Source: Hysterangium stoloniferum (lineage: Eukaryota; Basidiomycota; Agaricomycetes; Hysterangiales; Hysterangiaceae). From it: a stretch of 64,000 nt of DNA. The DNA lies in assembly GCA_015178975.1 (NCBI GenBank), contig WHVD01000005.1, positions 1,054,001 to 1,118,000 on the forward strand, in the 5' to 3' direction. Position numbers and translations under genes: made by a program. Numbering within the stretch: position 1 is the stretch's first letter; the number at the start of each line of letters is the position of its first letter. Below are positions 47,278-58,889 of the stretch, in pieces. The notes beneath the pieces are model-generated. The model was not told the origin of the DNA, made no database searches, and saw only the letters and a program-made list of their open reading frames with translations.

Positions 47278-48341
47278 ATAAGGAGCTCAGCTCCAGCCTT
47301 GAATAAAACATCTGGGTGTTTAACTGATAATGCTCTATTTACATCAACAGGTGTCAAATTCAAGTTGCCTAATGGTACTCTATTTGGAGAAGGCCAAAAG
47401 GTCGGGTGCATATACCAAATGAAGGCACAAATCAATATGAGTGCCAAACCAAGTAAATTTGCCACAATTGCCAAAATGCACACTTGGGACAAATGGCACA
47501 GGATACTTGGCCATATCAGTGTTGGAGCAGTCAATTTATTAAAGAAAAATAAATTAGTTACAGGACTACAGGTGGACAAAACACAGGAATTTACTTAATG
47601 CAAGGCTTGCATACAAGGAAAGGCACATGTGGAGCCATTTCCAAAACAGGCTGAAGACTCTGTAAGTGATATAGGCAAATTAACCATATTTGATGTATGG
47701 GGACCAGCTGCAACTAAAGGACCAAATCACAAGAAATATTTTTACTCATTCACAGATATTAAAACAAGACACAGTGTTTTATTTATGGACACATCAAAGG
47801 ACCAGGCCCTGAAACACTTCAAAACATACAAGGTGTTTGTTGAAAATCAAATAAACAAGAAATTAAAGTGTATTAGGACAGATAACAGTGGTGAATATAC
47901 TAGTAAACTATTCAAAGACTTTTGCACAGAGGAGGAATAATTACAGAAACCACAGCATCTTATTCCCCTGCCCAAAATGGGATAGCCAAGCAGTTAAATT
48001 GCACAATAGTTGAACATGTGAGGGCCATGATATATGTATGTGAAGGATTTACCAAAAACCTTATAGCCAAAATGGGATAGCTGTTAGGGCAACACTAACA
48101 AGGCTACCAAACACAAGATAGAATATAGAAATATAAAGTGAGGAGGGGACAGTTCAATGACAGGAGAGATCACACTTGTTTTAGTAAGATTCCTAAGAGA
48201 TTGAAACTAAAGACTAGCTACATATGTACATGCCCCCTATTTATACTATTTATTTATTATTTATGAGAAATTAAAAGAAAATGCATATACATATGCATTG
48301 CTATTGAGAAAACTGTCACTTTGATGCCTAACTGGCATCTT

Positions 48342-50170
48342 TGTAAGCCTGGTGCCCCACATTCTCCTTTTGTTTCACTCTTTTGTGCCACTCTTTTGTG
48401 CCACCCCTTTTGTTCTAGCATGTGATCACAGCACATACATATAAGCCTAGGTAATTTTTCTTTCTCTTATCTTACCATATGCTGCATCTGTCTGTATCCT
48501 GTTCTTATTCTGGACAATACACCATGGTCCTGTCAACTCGTGTGACCGCCAGTGATCCCAATTGACGACGGGATTACACTTTTTTTTTGACACCGACCAC
48601 TTCTTACTACTTCCTTCATTCTGGACGACACCACTGTACCTCGGTTCACTCGTCAGACCGCCCGCTCACATTCCCTAGCACTCCACACTCCCTTGTCTCT
48701 TCCCAAGAGACGTCAACCCCTGTTGGCACCCGTACTTCTCCAATTGGACGACAATGACGACTGTGACACATCAACCATGGCATCAAAAATTGTCACCCCG
48801 TTTGCTGGCCCTCTCATGCCAACTGCTATTGAAGCTTGGCTTGGCCAGTGTGAGGATGGGTTTGCTATATATGCCTCTACAAAAACTGAGAAGGCCCCAG
48901 ACCTGTCCATTGAGACCAAGATCTGACTTGCAGGTACCAACATGCAGGAGTTGACAATGGCCGCCTGGTGGAATGCTGGCCGCACAGAGTATTTGAGGTT
49001 GACATCATGGGAGAGCTTCGAGAAGCAGATTCGGAACTGCTTCATGCCCAAGGGCTACAAGATGGTCACTCTCGGCACATTTTTTTTTTTGTGCACTCAA
49101 AATCAGCAGCCATTTTTGGATTATACAGCCAGTCTTGCAGATGCTCGCACTGCATTAGGACCCACTATTATCACCAGCAACATCTACAAGTACCAACTTC
49201 TTTTCCATTCCCATCCCATGCTCCTCCTTCATATCATGGCCATCCCTGAATTCAACCTTGAGGACATCACCTTCGACAATCTCGTTGCCCTCATGTCCAT
49301 GCAGTGGGAGAGCCTAATCATGGAGATCCCTGCTGCTACTCGTTCGACCCTTAGACCCAACCCCGCTCATGCTTCATCAACCACCACCAGCATTACACCC
49401 CCTCATCGCAGTCCACTTAGTATTACTGAGCGTGAACATCTTTTGACAGCTGGAGGGTACTGGAGATGCCAGAAGGTCCCCACCAATGTGGGTTGGACCA
49501 CGCATGTCAGTCGCACCTGCCCCAGAGATCCCACCCAAGATGTATCCCCTGGCCCTGATTTTGTTGCCCCTGGAACACCTATCATCAAAACAGAACATAT
49601 GGGCGCTGTTTTACTGGATGCTGATGACTCCTCTGCCACATACCAGGACGATGACACAGATTTGGACATCTAGTGCCAATGTGACCACAAATCGGTTTTT
49701 TTTTAATGTTAGCTCACCTTTTAATTGCCATGTCAAATTTCCATCATCATCGCATGTTTTTCTGGACCGGGTTCACGGACTCCACCACCTGAAGTTCCAT
49801 AGGTCCACCAAGGTTGAATTTGAGGTAGTGGGTCGGCTTTTGTGTGGGGAGGGTCGTGAGTGTGACAATTTAGCCTTGCATGCATGAACTCTTTAAGTTT
49901 TAGTTATTTGGAGTAGTTGGTTTGTTTTTGTGTGGGGAGGGGTGTAAGCCTGGTGCCCCAGTCTTACGCATTCTCCTTTTGTTTCACTCTTTTGTGCCAC
50001 CCCTTTTGTTCTAGCATGTGATCACAGCACATATAAGTCTAGGTAGTTTTCCTTTCTCTTACCTTACCGTACACTGCATCTACCTGTATCCTGTTCTTGT
50101 TCTGGACAATACACCGTGGTTCTGTCAATTCGTGTGACCACCAGTGATCCCAATTGACGACAGGATTACA
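48342..50170 (+). mobile_element. gag-only non-autonomous LTR retroelement (TR-GAG-like)
   Basis: It has two LTRs of about 237 and 228 bp, each starting tgtaagcctggtgcccc and ending gattaca, at 48342-48578 and 49943-50170. A purine-rich tract (ggggagggg) lies directly before the right LTR. The flanks atctt and acctt are probably an aged 5-bp duplication. The interior encodes only a gag-type protein in the two frames at 48.69-49.67 kb. No protease, integrase or reverse transcriptase is present. It looks nearly complete for its type, with few breaks, and must have been mobilised by another element. Confidence 0.82.
48942..49673 (+). pseudogene. gag-like region of the nested LTR element
   Basis: The region has a capsid-like stretch (AWWNAGRTEYLRLTSWESFE, CFMPKGYKMVTLGTFF) and a C-terminal zinc-knuckle-like motif (GYWRCQKVPTNVGWTTHVSR and CP), followed by an acidic end. 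This is the layout of gag polyproteins of Ty3-type elements and their domesticated or non-autonomous kin in mushrooms. It is a fossil; upstream gag sequence begins near 48.69 kb. Confidence 0.7.
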
Positions 50171-51318
50171 ACCTTGGTGCTTGCATGTGCTGACTTTGTC
50201 TGCAGTGGCAGGGTGCATATTGGATGGCTTTAGACACACAGTGCTTTGCACTGTGTGTCAACCAGACTGTGGGCAGTGGTGGCAGCCTTACAATAGTGGT
50301 GGCTGTGATGACCTTGCAATGACGGCATCTGTGGCAACCTTGCAATGATGGCAGCTGCCTTGTGACAACAGTGGCTGCCTTGTGACAATGGCAGCTGCCT
50401 TGCAATGGTGGCACAGCCTTACAATGGCAGTGGAATTACATAATGCTGCTCGCACCTGTATCTGTGTGTAGGTGCATATATGCACCTTATAAAATATAGA
50501 AAAATATAATAAACTTAAATAAAACAAATGGCAATCATATATTATATATATTGCCCTGACAATAGCCAAGTAGTTAAATTTCACAATAGTCAAACATGTG
50601 AGGGCCATGATATATGTATGTGAAGAATTTACCAAAAACTTTATGGCCAGAAGCCATTTCATACACATACTATATCAAGAACCAATCACCTACCCAAGCC
50701 CTTGGAGCTGACATAACACCCCATGAAGTGTTTTTCAGTAAGAAACCAGATGTGTCATGATTAGAAGAATTTGGGACTAAATGTTGGATTATGGTACCTA
50801 ACAAATGGCGATCAAAATTGGATCCCAAAGTGGAAGAGTATATATGTATTCACAGGAATATCTGAGAACACTAAAGCCTGGAAATACTATAACACTAAAA
50901 CTAAATGTGTTCAAACTTCCGGGAACATTACATTTGATATTACAGATACTAAACGGTACCCAATACCTGGAGAAATGAAGGCAAGGAAATAACTACTGTC
51001 CTGCTTGAAGGGGAGAGTTTCAGTGCCAAGCAATCCAGTAGTACGGTCATCATACCAAATACATCAATTGCACCCACAGAGGCCTACATTGAAGAAGTCC
51101 CATCACAACCAGATATTCAGCCACAAGAAGCACAACATAGTTCAATAATTAATAATAGTATATACCTTACCAGACTACTGGACACTTAATAACCCAAATA
51201 CCTGGCCCAAATCAAGGTTTATAGATAAAGTAATGGTGACATGAGAAATTGTGACTCCTCCCAAGGATTACAAAGAGGCAATTTCCCAAAATGACTCACC
51301 AATATGGATGGTGGCTAT

Positions 51319-51797
51319 TGTCACGAACGTACAAGCTCAAATTTCGATAATATTCAATATTATATTTCTTCGACATTCCTTCAACTTTCCGACTCAATTT
51401 TCGACTCGACTTCTGATTCAACTATTCTTCGACAATATCTTTGACAATCTCGAATATCTTTGACTTGTCTCAGGTTGATGTCATTGATGATTTCACTTTG
51501 ATATCATATTATCATCATAGGTAAATGATATATAGTATATAAGGGCAATGATAGGAACGAAGGAAGTCAGTCAGAAAACCTGTATTATATTATATTATTA
51601 CTGTATTACATAATCGTCGAACTTTTCCGAGTTCTTCTTTGACTTATTTATTCGTGAGCCTCTGTGTCCTATCTTTGCCTCACACTTTATCAACAGGACG
51701 AATTAATACTTCGTCGAATGAGGCATCTTTATTCAATATTGTTGAATATTCTTCGATTGTTTATTCGACTTTATTGAGTAAAATTTGATTCGTGACA
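51319..51797 (+). mobile_element. solo LTR (family gamma, copy 1), 479 bp
   Basis: The ends tgtcacgaa and ttcgtgaca are a perfect 9-bp inverted pair. The target duplication is gctat (51314-51318 and 51798-51802). A TATA-like tatataagg lies near 51.54 kb. It sits in copia pol. Confidence 0.9.
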
Positions 51798-52054
51798 GCT
51801 ATGGAAACAGAAATAGAACAGCACCAACAAATTGGTACCTGGTAATTAATTGATTTACCACCTGGCAGGATAGCAATAGGATGCCATTGGGTATATACTA
51901 CCAAAACAAGCCCAGAAGGGAAATTTGAAAAGGCAAAAGGCCACTTAGTCACACAAGGATTCACATAGCATCCTGGAATAGACTATTATGAAATAACTTC
52001 ACTGGTATTTAAATTTGTGTCACTCAGAGCACTATGTAATTGTTTTGGGAACAG

Positions 52055-52443
52055 TGTAAGGGGACAAGTCATTCACACTTTATATCCCCCAGATTAGTAT
52101 CCCCCAGATTATGCTCTATTGTCTATTCCATTTTATTACCTCCCCATTACAGGACACCTTATTCTTTATAGGGTACATTGAACTGATGTATGAGGGTGCT
52201 TAAGGTGTGGGAAAACACACTGCGTGCTGTATAGCTGACATGTCACACCTGGTAGAGTTTCCTTAGACTTTTCTCTTTGGATTTCCTCTACTATGTAGGT
52301 GAGTAGATAGTTATCTTGTATTTAGTCATTTATATATATCTTTGGATTTCCTCTACTAGGTGAGTAGATAATATTTAGTCATTTATATATATCTTTGGAT
52401 TTCCTCTACTAGTGTGATATCCACTATTAGGGTTGCCCTTACA
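52055..52443. mobile_element. solo LTR (family delta), 389 bp
   Basis: The ends are tgtaaggggaca and gcccttaca, with the target duplication aacag (52050-52054 and 52444-52448). It contains three spaced copies of tttggatttcctctacta. It is inserted in the reverse transcriptase region of the copia fossil. Confidence 0.88.
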
Positions 52444-53289
52444 AACAGCCCTAAATTGGGAAATAGAATTAATGGACATTAAAGGCACATATCTGAACTC
52501 TATTCTTGAAGAAGAAATCTATATGAAACAGCTGGATGGTTTTAATGATGGAACTGGAAGAGTACTTAAATTATATAGGGTGCTCTATAGACTCAAACAG
52601 GCAGGTCATGCTTGGCATCATTGTCTAAAGAAGACATTACTCAATTTAAGATATATTCAAAGTGCCACTGATGAATGTATCTTCATCAGGATCAATGGAC
52701 CAAATATTGAGGTCATTGCAGCTTATATACATACATAGATGATCCAGGATTATTTGCAAACACACAGGAGGGCATGGCAAGAATTAAACAGGAATTAAAC
52801 AGAAATTTCACTATGACCAACTTAGGGGATATGAAAAAAATACTAGGAATACAGATACAAAGGGATTGTGAAGTTGGAATACTCAAAATATCACAAGGCA
52901 TATATATCAATGTCATCCTATCTTGTTTCCAAATACAGGATGCAAATCTAGTATTCACACCCCTTAATAAATTGACAAAGTTAACTATGCCGATACCAGA
53001 TTCCAAAAGTGAACTGGTTATCAATGAACCTTATGCAAAGGCAGTCAGATCACTCATATATGTGGCACTGGGAACTCAACCTGATATAGCATTTGCCATT
53101 CAACACTTAAGGCAATTTACAAACTTTTATTCAAATGAACATTGGATGGCCATTAAATATGTCTTAAGGTACCTTAAGGGGACCAAAGATGATGGCATTA
53201 CTTATAAATCAAGCTATCAAATTGAAATAGATATTTATGTCAATTCAGATTATGCAAATTGGGATGATGCACTATCAATTGGCAGTTAC

Positions 53290-54277
53290 TGTTAAGTGCC
53301 ATGTTGGAACCTATTCCAGAACTATCGGAAGGTCACTGGAAAGTCGAAATTATTGGATAGGGTCAGGATGTCAGCTTCAGCTTATATATGTGCTGTACCT
53401 CTATGTCACAACCATCACAAGTCACAAAACTGTCACAAATATTCAAAGGTAACTTTCGACAACTCTTTGACTCCTCAAATTCGACTCGACAAACCTGAAC
53501 ATTATTCGACAACATTGAATCTCTTCAACATGTCTCATTTCGATGTCATGTATGATTTCATTATTAGTTCATAACATACATAGTCATAACAATATGAAGA
53601 AAAGCATAAAAGGGCTACAAAAGGAGCGAGGGAGGTCAGTCGAAATATCTGTAAATTGGTGATACTAGTAATCTATCTTGTTGTAACTTCTTCGACAAAT
53701 ACTTCCATGAGTTCTCATGACTGGTAATAGCCTCTTACTTCATTGACAGGGCGAATATATACTTCATCGAACAAGGCTTTCGATTCAATCTGTAGAATAT
53801 TATTCGACTTTATTGAAGAATAATTGATTTGTGACACTCTAGGCAAATGCTTGGGAGTCCTTAATTTCAGAGATGAAAACTTACACTGGAAGATATGGAT
53901 ATTCAGAGTTCTGAAGAGTTCCAAATATTAAGCATACAGAAAGACAGAAAAGGGAATAAGAAACTAAGTTGATATCAGATCTAAAGTAAAGTACAATTCA
54001 CAGAAACTAATATAGATTATCTTGTTATTGTACTACAAATTTAGGATCATAATAAGATGAAATCAGAAGTATTCCAAAATGGGAATACAATAAGATGGAC
54101 TAGGGAAAATATTCTGAAATGGGGTTACAATAAGTAAATGAGTGAATACTTGTCAGTCAACAAATTACTAAATGTGGAACAAAGGTGAGCTCTGGAAGTC
54201 AGGGTTGGATATTGAGGTGGAGGTCAGATGTTTTGGATGGTATTGGATATTAAAGTATCTGGGAAAAGGTCATAACA
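53290..54277 (+). mobile_element. solo LTR (family beta, copy 1) with gamma LTR inside
   Basis: The ends are tgttaagtgcc and ggtcataaca, with the target duplication gttac (53285-53289 and 54278-54282). It is about 550 bp without the nested LTR at 53404-53836. The RNase H reading resumes directly after it. Confidence 0.9.
53404..53836 (+). mobile_element. solo LTR (family gamma, copy 2), 433 bp
   Basis: The ends are tgtcacaacc and tgatttgtgaca, with the target duplication ctcta (53399-53403 and 53837-53841). The unoccupied equivalent is seen in beta copy 2 near 54.52 kb (cacctctacgcaaac). Confidence 0.9.
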
Positions 54278-54412
54278 GTTACATTGTATTAATTAACAGA
54301 GGATGTGTCACTTGGAGTTTAAAGAAGCAGTGAATGGTGGCATTATCCACAACTGAGGCCAAATATACATAGGTTGGGTGGTGGAATCAGATGGTGTCAG
54401 AATGTGGAGGTC

Positions 54413-54956
54413 TGTTAAGTGCTGTGTCAGGAACTTATTCCAGAACTATCGGAAAGTCACCGGAAAGTCGGGAACTATCAGATAGGGTCAGGACATTGGC
54501 TTCAGCTTATGTACTGCACCTCTACGCAAACGCTCAAAGTCCTTAATTTCAGAGGTGAGACTTACGATGGAAGATACGGATATTCAGAGTTCCGAAGAGT
54601 TCTGAATATCGAGCGTACAGAAAGACGGAAGAAGGAATAAGAAACTAAGTTGATATCAGATTTAAGGTAAAGTACAAACTCACAGAAACTAATATAAGTC
54701 TTCTCATTATTGTACTACAAACTAAGACCATAATAAGACGGAAATAGGAGTATTTCTAAAATGGAAATACAATAAGACATATTGGAAAGACAATATTCCG
54801 AAATGGAAATATAACAGACAAATGAGTGAATACTTGTCAACGGACAAATTACCAAATGCGGAACAAGGGAAGAATGTGGAAGATACAGTAACTATGATGT
54901 TCCATAGTCAGAGATTGGAAGTCAGATATTGAAACATCCGGGAATGGGTCATAACA
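54413..54956 (+). mobile_element. solo LTR (family beta, copy 2), 544 bp
   Basis: The ends are tgttaagtgctg and gggtcataaca, with the target duplication aggtc (54408-54412 and 54957-54961). It is inserted near the end of the copia RNase H region. Confidence 0.9.
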
Positions 54957-55055
54957 AGGTCATGAATCGGATGGCATCAGAATATGGGAGTCGTGAAGGG
55001 ATAGCGGAGTCAGAAACTAGAGGTATATCTAAGTTGATATTCTGATTACTTAGTA

Positions 55056-57931
55056 AGGTAGATGACATCTATTTCCAGCACCTCATTACATAAGCCAAAC
55101 ATACACATCCTCACACTTGCTACTACATTTGCAACATTCATATTTTAACACTTGTAGTCTATAGGATCTATAGTTCACATGTATAGCAAGAGTTCCTATA
55201 AGCTATTCTCCTCCATTTATGTCCAGTACCCAAAGAGTAGCCAAACAAACCTTTTCCTATATTTTTCAACTTCTATCTATTTCTCCTGATGTTATGAGCA
55301 AAAAGGAACAACTTTCAAAAATTTGAGTCTCAACATTTGGCTACATCATGTGACCAATCACATGATATCTTGGTAGGAAGGAGGGGATGGAAATGATGGT
55401 GCATACTGTATCCTAATATGCCTCGAAGATCTAAAGCCCAGCAGGCAAAAGTACAGAATGCTGCTCAAGCATGTGAAGCATACAAACAAGCAACTGGAAA
55501 GGCTCAGAAGGTCATGGTTGAAGAAGTCGAAGATAAGGATGTCATAAGATATCATCCTGACATATGTACTCACAAGACAAGCCCACAGGAGGATCCCAAG
55601 ATTCTGGAGATCATCAATGAGTTTGTCCATATACAAGAGGACAGCTTTCTGGGCTATGACCTAGAGTTGGATGATAATGATGATGAAGATGACCTGGACC
55701 CATTGATTGAGATTCAAGAACTTACAGACCTGGAAGTGTTCATCCAGACTTTGCAGAAGGCACATGATGCTACAACCATTGCTGAGCATGAACGCTGGAA
55801 AGGGAACAAGCGACCCAGAAAATATCTGGGAAACTCAAAAAGGACACAGCGTCACATGTTGAACTAAAAGGAGCTCAAGAAGAAAGGATTCACATCAGTG
55901 ATCCAATGGCTTTCACCTGCACAAAAAATGAAGGGTGCCTCTCCCAAATGCAGCTCAAGTCAGGCAGAGCCTCATTATGTCTTCAGTGATAGCAGGTCAG
56001 ATGAAGAGATAAGAGGTTTTAAAAAAAGGGAGTATTTGATATATAATTGTTGACACCTTGACTGGTCAAGATCCCCAATGTGGAAAGAGAAACACTGAAT
56101 GGGGGTGGTGAGTCTCCTTCTCATCATCATGACAGCCCAGGAATGGTGACTGAAGAGACAGAGCCAAATGCTCTCACAGCCTTTAATGCAGGGCAGCAGG
56201 TTGAAGCAATGTTGAAGGACATTTGTGAGGGGCGAAAGCCACAGGATAACAGCATAGATACCACCTCTGACCTTGCTTTGAATCAGTTACACTATAAAAA
56301 CTTTCCTGCACTTCGATGAGCAGTGGTGAAACTTACTGTGAAGAGCCATGATAAGAAGCTTGATGTGTTCTTCCGAGCACGGATCACTGCAAAGGTTGGC
56401 ACCTTGAATCTGTATATAGATTCTGAGCTTTTGTATTCCTGGCATGAAGCCTCCCTGGTTGTGTCCAAAACACAAGGGCAAGGGAGTAATCATGGATGCA
56501 ACATCCAGACCTGGATCCATCAATTCCTGAGCTGTGGTGTATTTCCCTTCCATCGGTTTGGCCAGGCATGATCATTGATCCTAGATGACGAGGATTTTTC
56601 ACAGATGATCCAACTTCACCTCCAGAGTGTTGCCAAGGATGGGTACATCCAGGCCCAGGATATTGTTGATTTTATTGAAACACCTGAGATGCAATAGAAG
56701 CTTGAAGAGAGTGGAGCAAGAAAAAAGAAGATCTCACTGTGAACAGCCCAGTGTTGGCTACATTGGATGGGCTGGCATTATGGAAAGCAGAAGAGAGGCA
56801 TGTACTGTATATTGATGGCCATGAAAGGGAAGATGTCATCAAGTACCATAAAGGATTCATTGCATGATGGAAGGAGTATGAGAAGCGGATGGTTGTATAT
56901 GACAATAATGGCAACATTGCAAGTGTCCCGGCAGGTTTTCCTGTGGCTCAAGGTCAGCTGTTCAAGCTAGTTCTCATGACACATGATGAATCCACATACT
57001 ATGCATATGATCAATGAAAATTGAAATGGACACACAAGAGTGACAAGCCTGTCCCAGAACAGAAGGGTGAGGGGCAGTCACTGATGATTTCAGACTTCTT
57101 GACACTTGAATGGGGGCGTTTGGTCTCTGATGATGTGTGAGTTCATTTTTTTTGCCTCAAAAATGTGATTATGACCTGTAAACACAGGGAAAGTTTGCCT
57201 TCAGAGCATGAAGCCCGACTTGTCTTCAAGGCAGGGAAGAACCGCAATGGATACTTCACAGCTGAGGACTTGATCAAGCAGGTTGAGAAGGCAATCAACA
57301 TCTTTGAGAGATGCACCAAAGGGTGGGCCACAGGCCTCTTTATCTTTGACAATGCACCAAGTCATCAAAAGTGATCTGATAATGCTCTCTCTTCACGCAA
57401 AATGCCTAAGAATCCCTCAAATAGCTGGACACACTGAATAGGAGGTGCCAACATGCGAAATGGATTTTTTAATGGCAAAACCCAGGCATTTTACCATCCA
57501 GATGATCACCTAACAATGCCAGGATGGTTTAAGGTATGGAAACCATCATTAGGGAACATGGTCTCTGGCCTGCTAAAGGTCTTAAAGCCCAATGTGAAGG
57601 GTTCAAGTGTGAACCCAGGCAAACTAATTGTTGCTGTCACCACCTTCTTTTCACACAGCCTGATTTTACATCACAGAAATCTCAACTGGAAGAACTCATC
57701 ACATCGCGAGGACACATTTGCGACTTCTATCCAAAGTACCACTGTGAACTGAACTTCATTGAACAATATTGGGGGGCATCCAAATATCATTATCATTCAA
57801 TGGCTCACACTACAAAGCTTGCAGAAATGGAGAAGAATGTGCTTGCAAGCCTTGATAATGTCCCACTGCTGCAGATTCGTCGGTGTGTCCCATTTTTCTC
57901 ATTTTATCCACATGATGCTTATCAGTCTTTG
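55056..57931 (+). mobile_element. Tc1/mariner DNA transposon, copy 2, 3' truncated
   Basis: The left end (aggtagatgac...ccagcacct, next to TA) is a diverged version of the copy 1 terminal repeat. The right end is missing: alpha LTR copy 2 begins at 57932 inside the last intron of the transposase, and no transposon sequence reappears on its far side. Confidence 0.82.
55418..57900 (+). pseudogene. decayed transposase of transposon copy 2
   Basis: An intact N-terminal frame of 149 codons starts MPRRSKAQQAKVQNAAQACE and includes an acidic stretch (LELDDNDDEDDLDP). It is followed by broken frames matching copy 1 throughout. Catalytic-site sequence is still visible at 56.98 kb (MTHDESTYY), 57.35 kb (LFIFDNAPSHQK) and 57.74 kb (YHCELNFIEQYWGA). 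Several in-frame stops (for example TGA at 56317 and before the DNAPSHQK downstream region) make it non-functional. Copy 1's start region is damaged while this one is not, so the two copies decayed independently. Confidence 0.8.
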
Positions 57932-58759
57932 TGTTAGGGTATGTACACAGCGGGTTTCCGGAGAAACCCGTGGGATATCTGGTAGGACTTGGCTTCAGCT
58001 TATAGGCTGCACCCTCACAAGATCGTGTTGTCCAATTTCAGACAGGTAGACGGGAATCCCGGGGAGTCTGGGCAAGGTTCATGGGTCAAGGGGTCATGGG
58101 TCAGAGGTCGTGGGTCGAGAGGTCGTGAGTCGAGATAGATATGAGAGATAGATGCACTGGAGCCCGTGGGCTCTGACTAGTGTGAGCGGTGTGATTCAAG
58201 TAGGAGTTTAGAGTGGAAAATATATTAGATTACTGGGGGGAATCTAAGCCGATTTTCTGACTGGATTGTATGTACAACATCTGCCAGACTAAATAGACCA
58301 TGGAATGAATGACATACCAAATCCAGTAATAATGAAATGAAACTAGCAAAACATAAAACGAGAATAGTAAACACCAAATTTGGTGTTAGGAACAGGATGG
58401 AACGGAGTGGAGTCCGAATCATGACAAATCATAAACCATAATGGGAAATGGAGCGGGAGCAGAGTCCGAATTGTGACAGGTCATTTGACTAAAATGGGAA
58501 TGGGGCTCTGTCAGAGGGATGACAGGTTTTCCGAGAGGGGTCCGGTGACTGATACATGGGATGAGGTCGGACATAGACAGGGACGGAGTCCAGTGGGTAT
58601 TCCGGCGACTGAAACACAATGTAACGAAGTGAAGTCAAACGTAGACAAGTCTACATATGGAGTCTGGCAGGAATTCTGGTAAACTGACAATTGGTGTGTA
58701 TAGGGTGCAGGTGCATATAAGTTAGTGCCCAGAGTCTGGTGGGAATTCCAGTCGTAACA
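57932..58759 (-). mobile_element. LTR (family alpha, copy 2), no target duplication
   Basis: Plus-strand ends are tgttagggtatg and gtcgtaaca, with full similarity to copies 1 and 3. The flanks ctttg and catag do not match, unlike the other two copies. Confidence 0.85.
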
Positions 58760-58889
58760 CATAGGTGAGACATAGAATAAAGGGATCATCAAAGGATAAA
58801 GGGACATATCAGAGTATAACCAGATAGTACAAGTATAATTTGACAGGGCTGTAGTGGGGTTTGATTGCCGTGAGGGTGTACATCAGTGT

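Larger units (their letters stand above)
45784..47310 (+). mobile_element. LTR-A, right copy, interrupted by zeta LTR
   Basis: It starts tgttatgtatttctaag and runs through the minisatellite and the promoter-like tgtatataag. It is interrupted at 46799-47277, then resumes gagctcagctccagccttga to about 47310, where copia-type coding sequence begins. The left copy shows the uninterrupted order. Confidence 0.7.
48082..50561. mobile_element. solo LTR (family epsilon) containing a gag-only element
   Basis: The ends are tgttagggcaa and ttgccctgaca, inverted relative to each other, with the target duplication atagc at 48077-48081 and 50562-50566. With the nested element removed it is about 0.65 kb. 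Its right half (50.28-50.44 kb) contains imperfect ggcagctgccttgcaatg-type repeats. Confidence 0.85.
47300..54412 (+). mobile_element. broken Ty1/copia pol region split by nested LTRs
   Basis: Copia-order fragments are recognisable. Pre-integrase and integrase appear at about 47.3-48.08 kb (WHRILGH, IRTDNSGEYTSKLFKDFC) and 50.56-51.31 kb (KVEEY-like beta region). Reverse transcriptase appears at about 51.80-52.05 and 52.45-52.74 kb (MDIKGTYLNSILEEEIYMKQ, LYRLKQAGHAWH). The connection and RNase H region lies at 52.77-53.28 and 54.28-54.41 kb (YLKGTKDDGITY, TTEAKYI). The element is an old fossil with many breaks, interrupted by five solo LTRs. No intact element is present. Confidence 0.85.
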
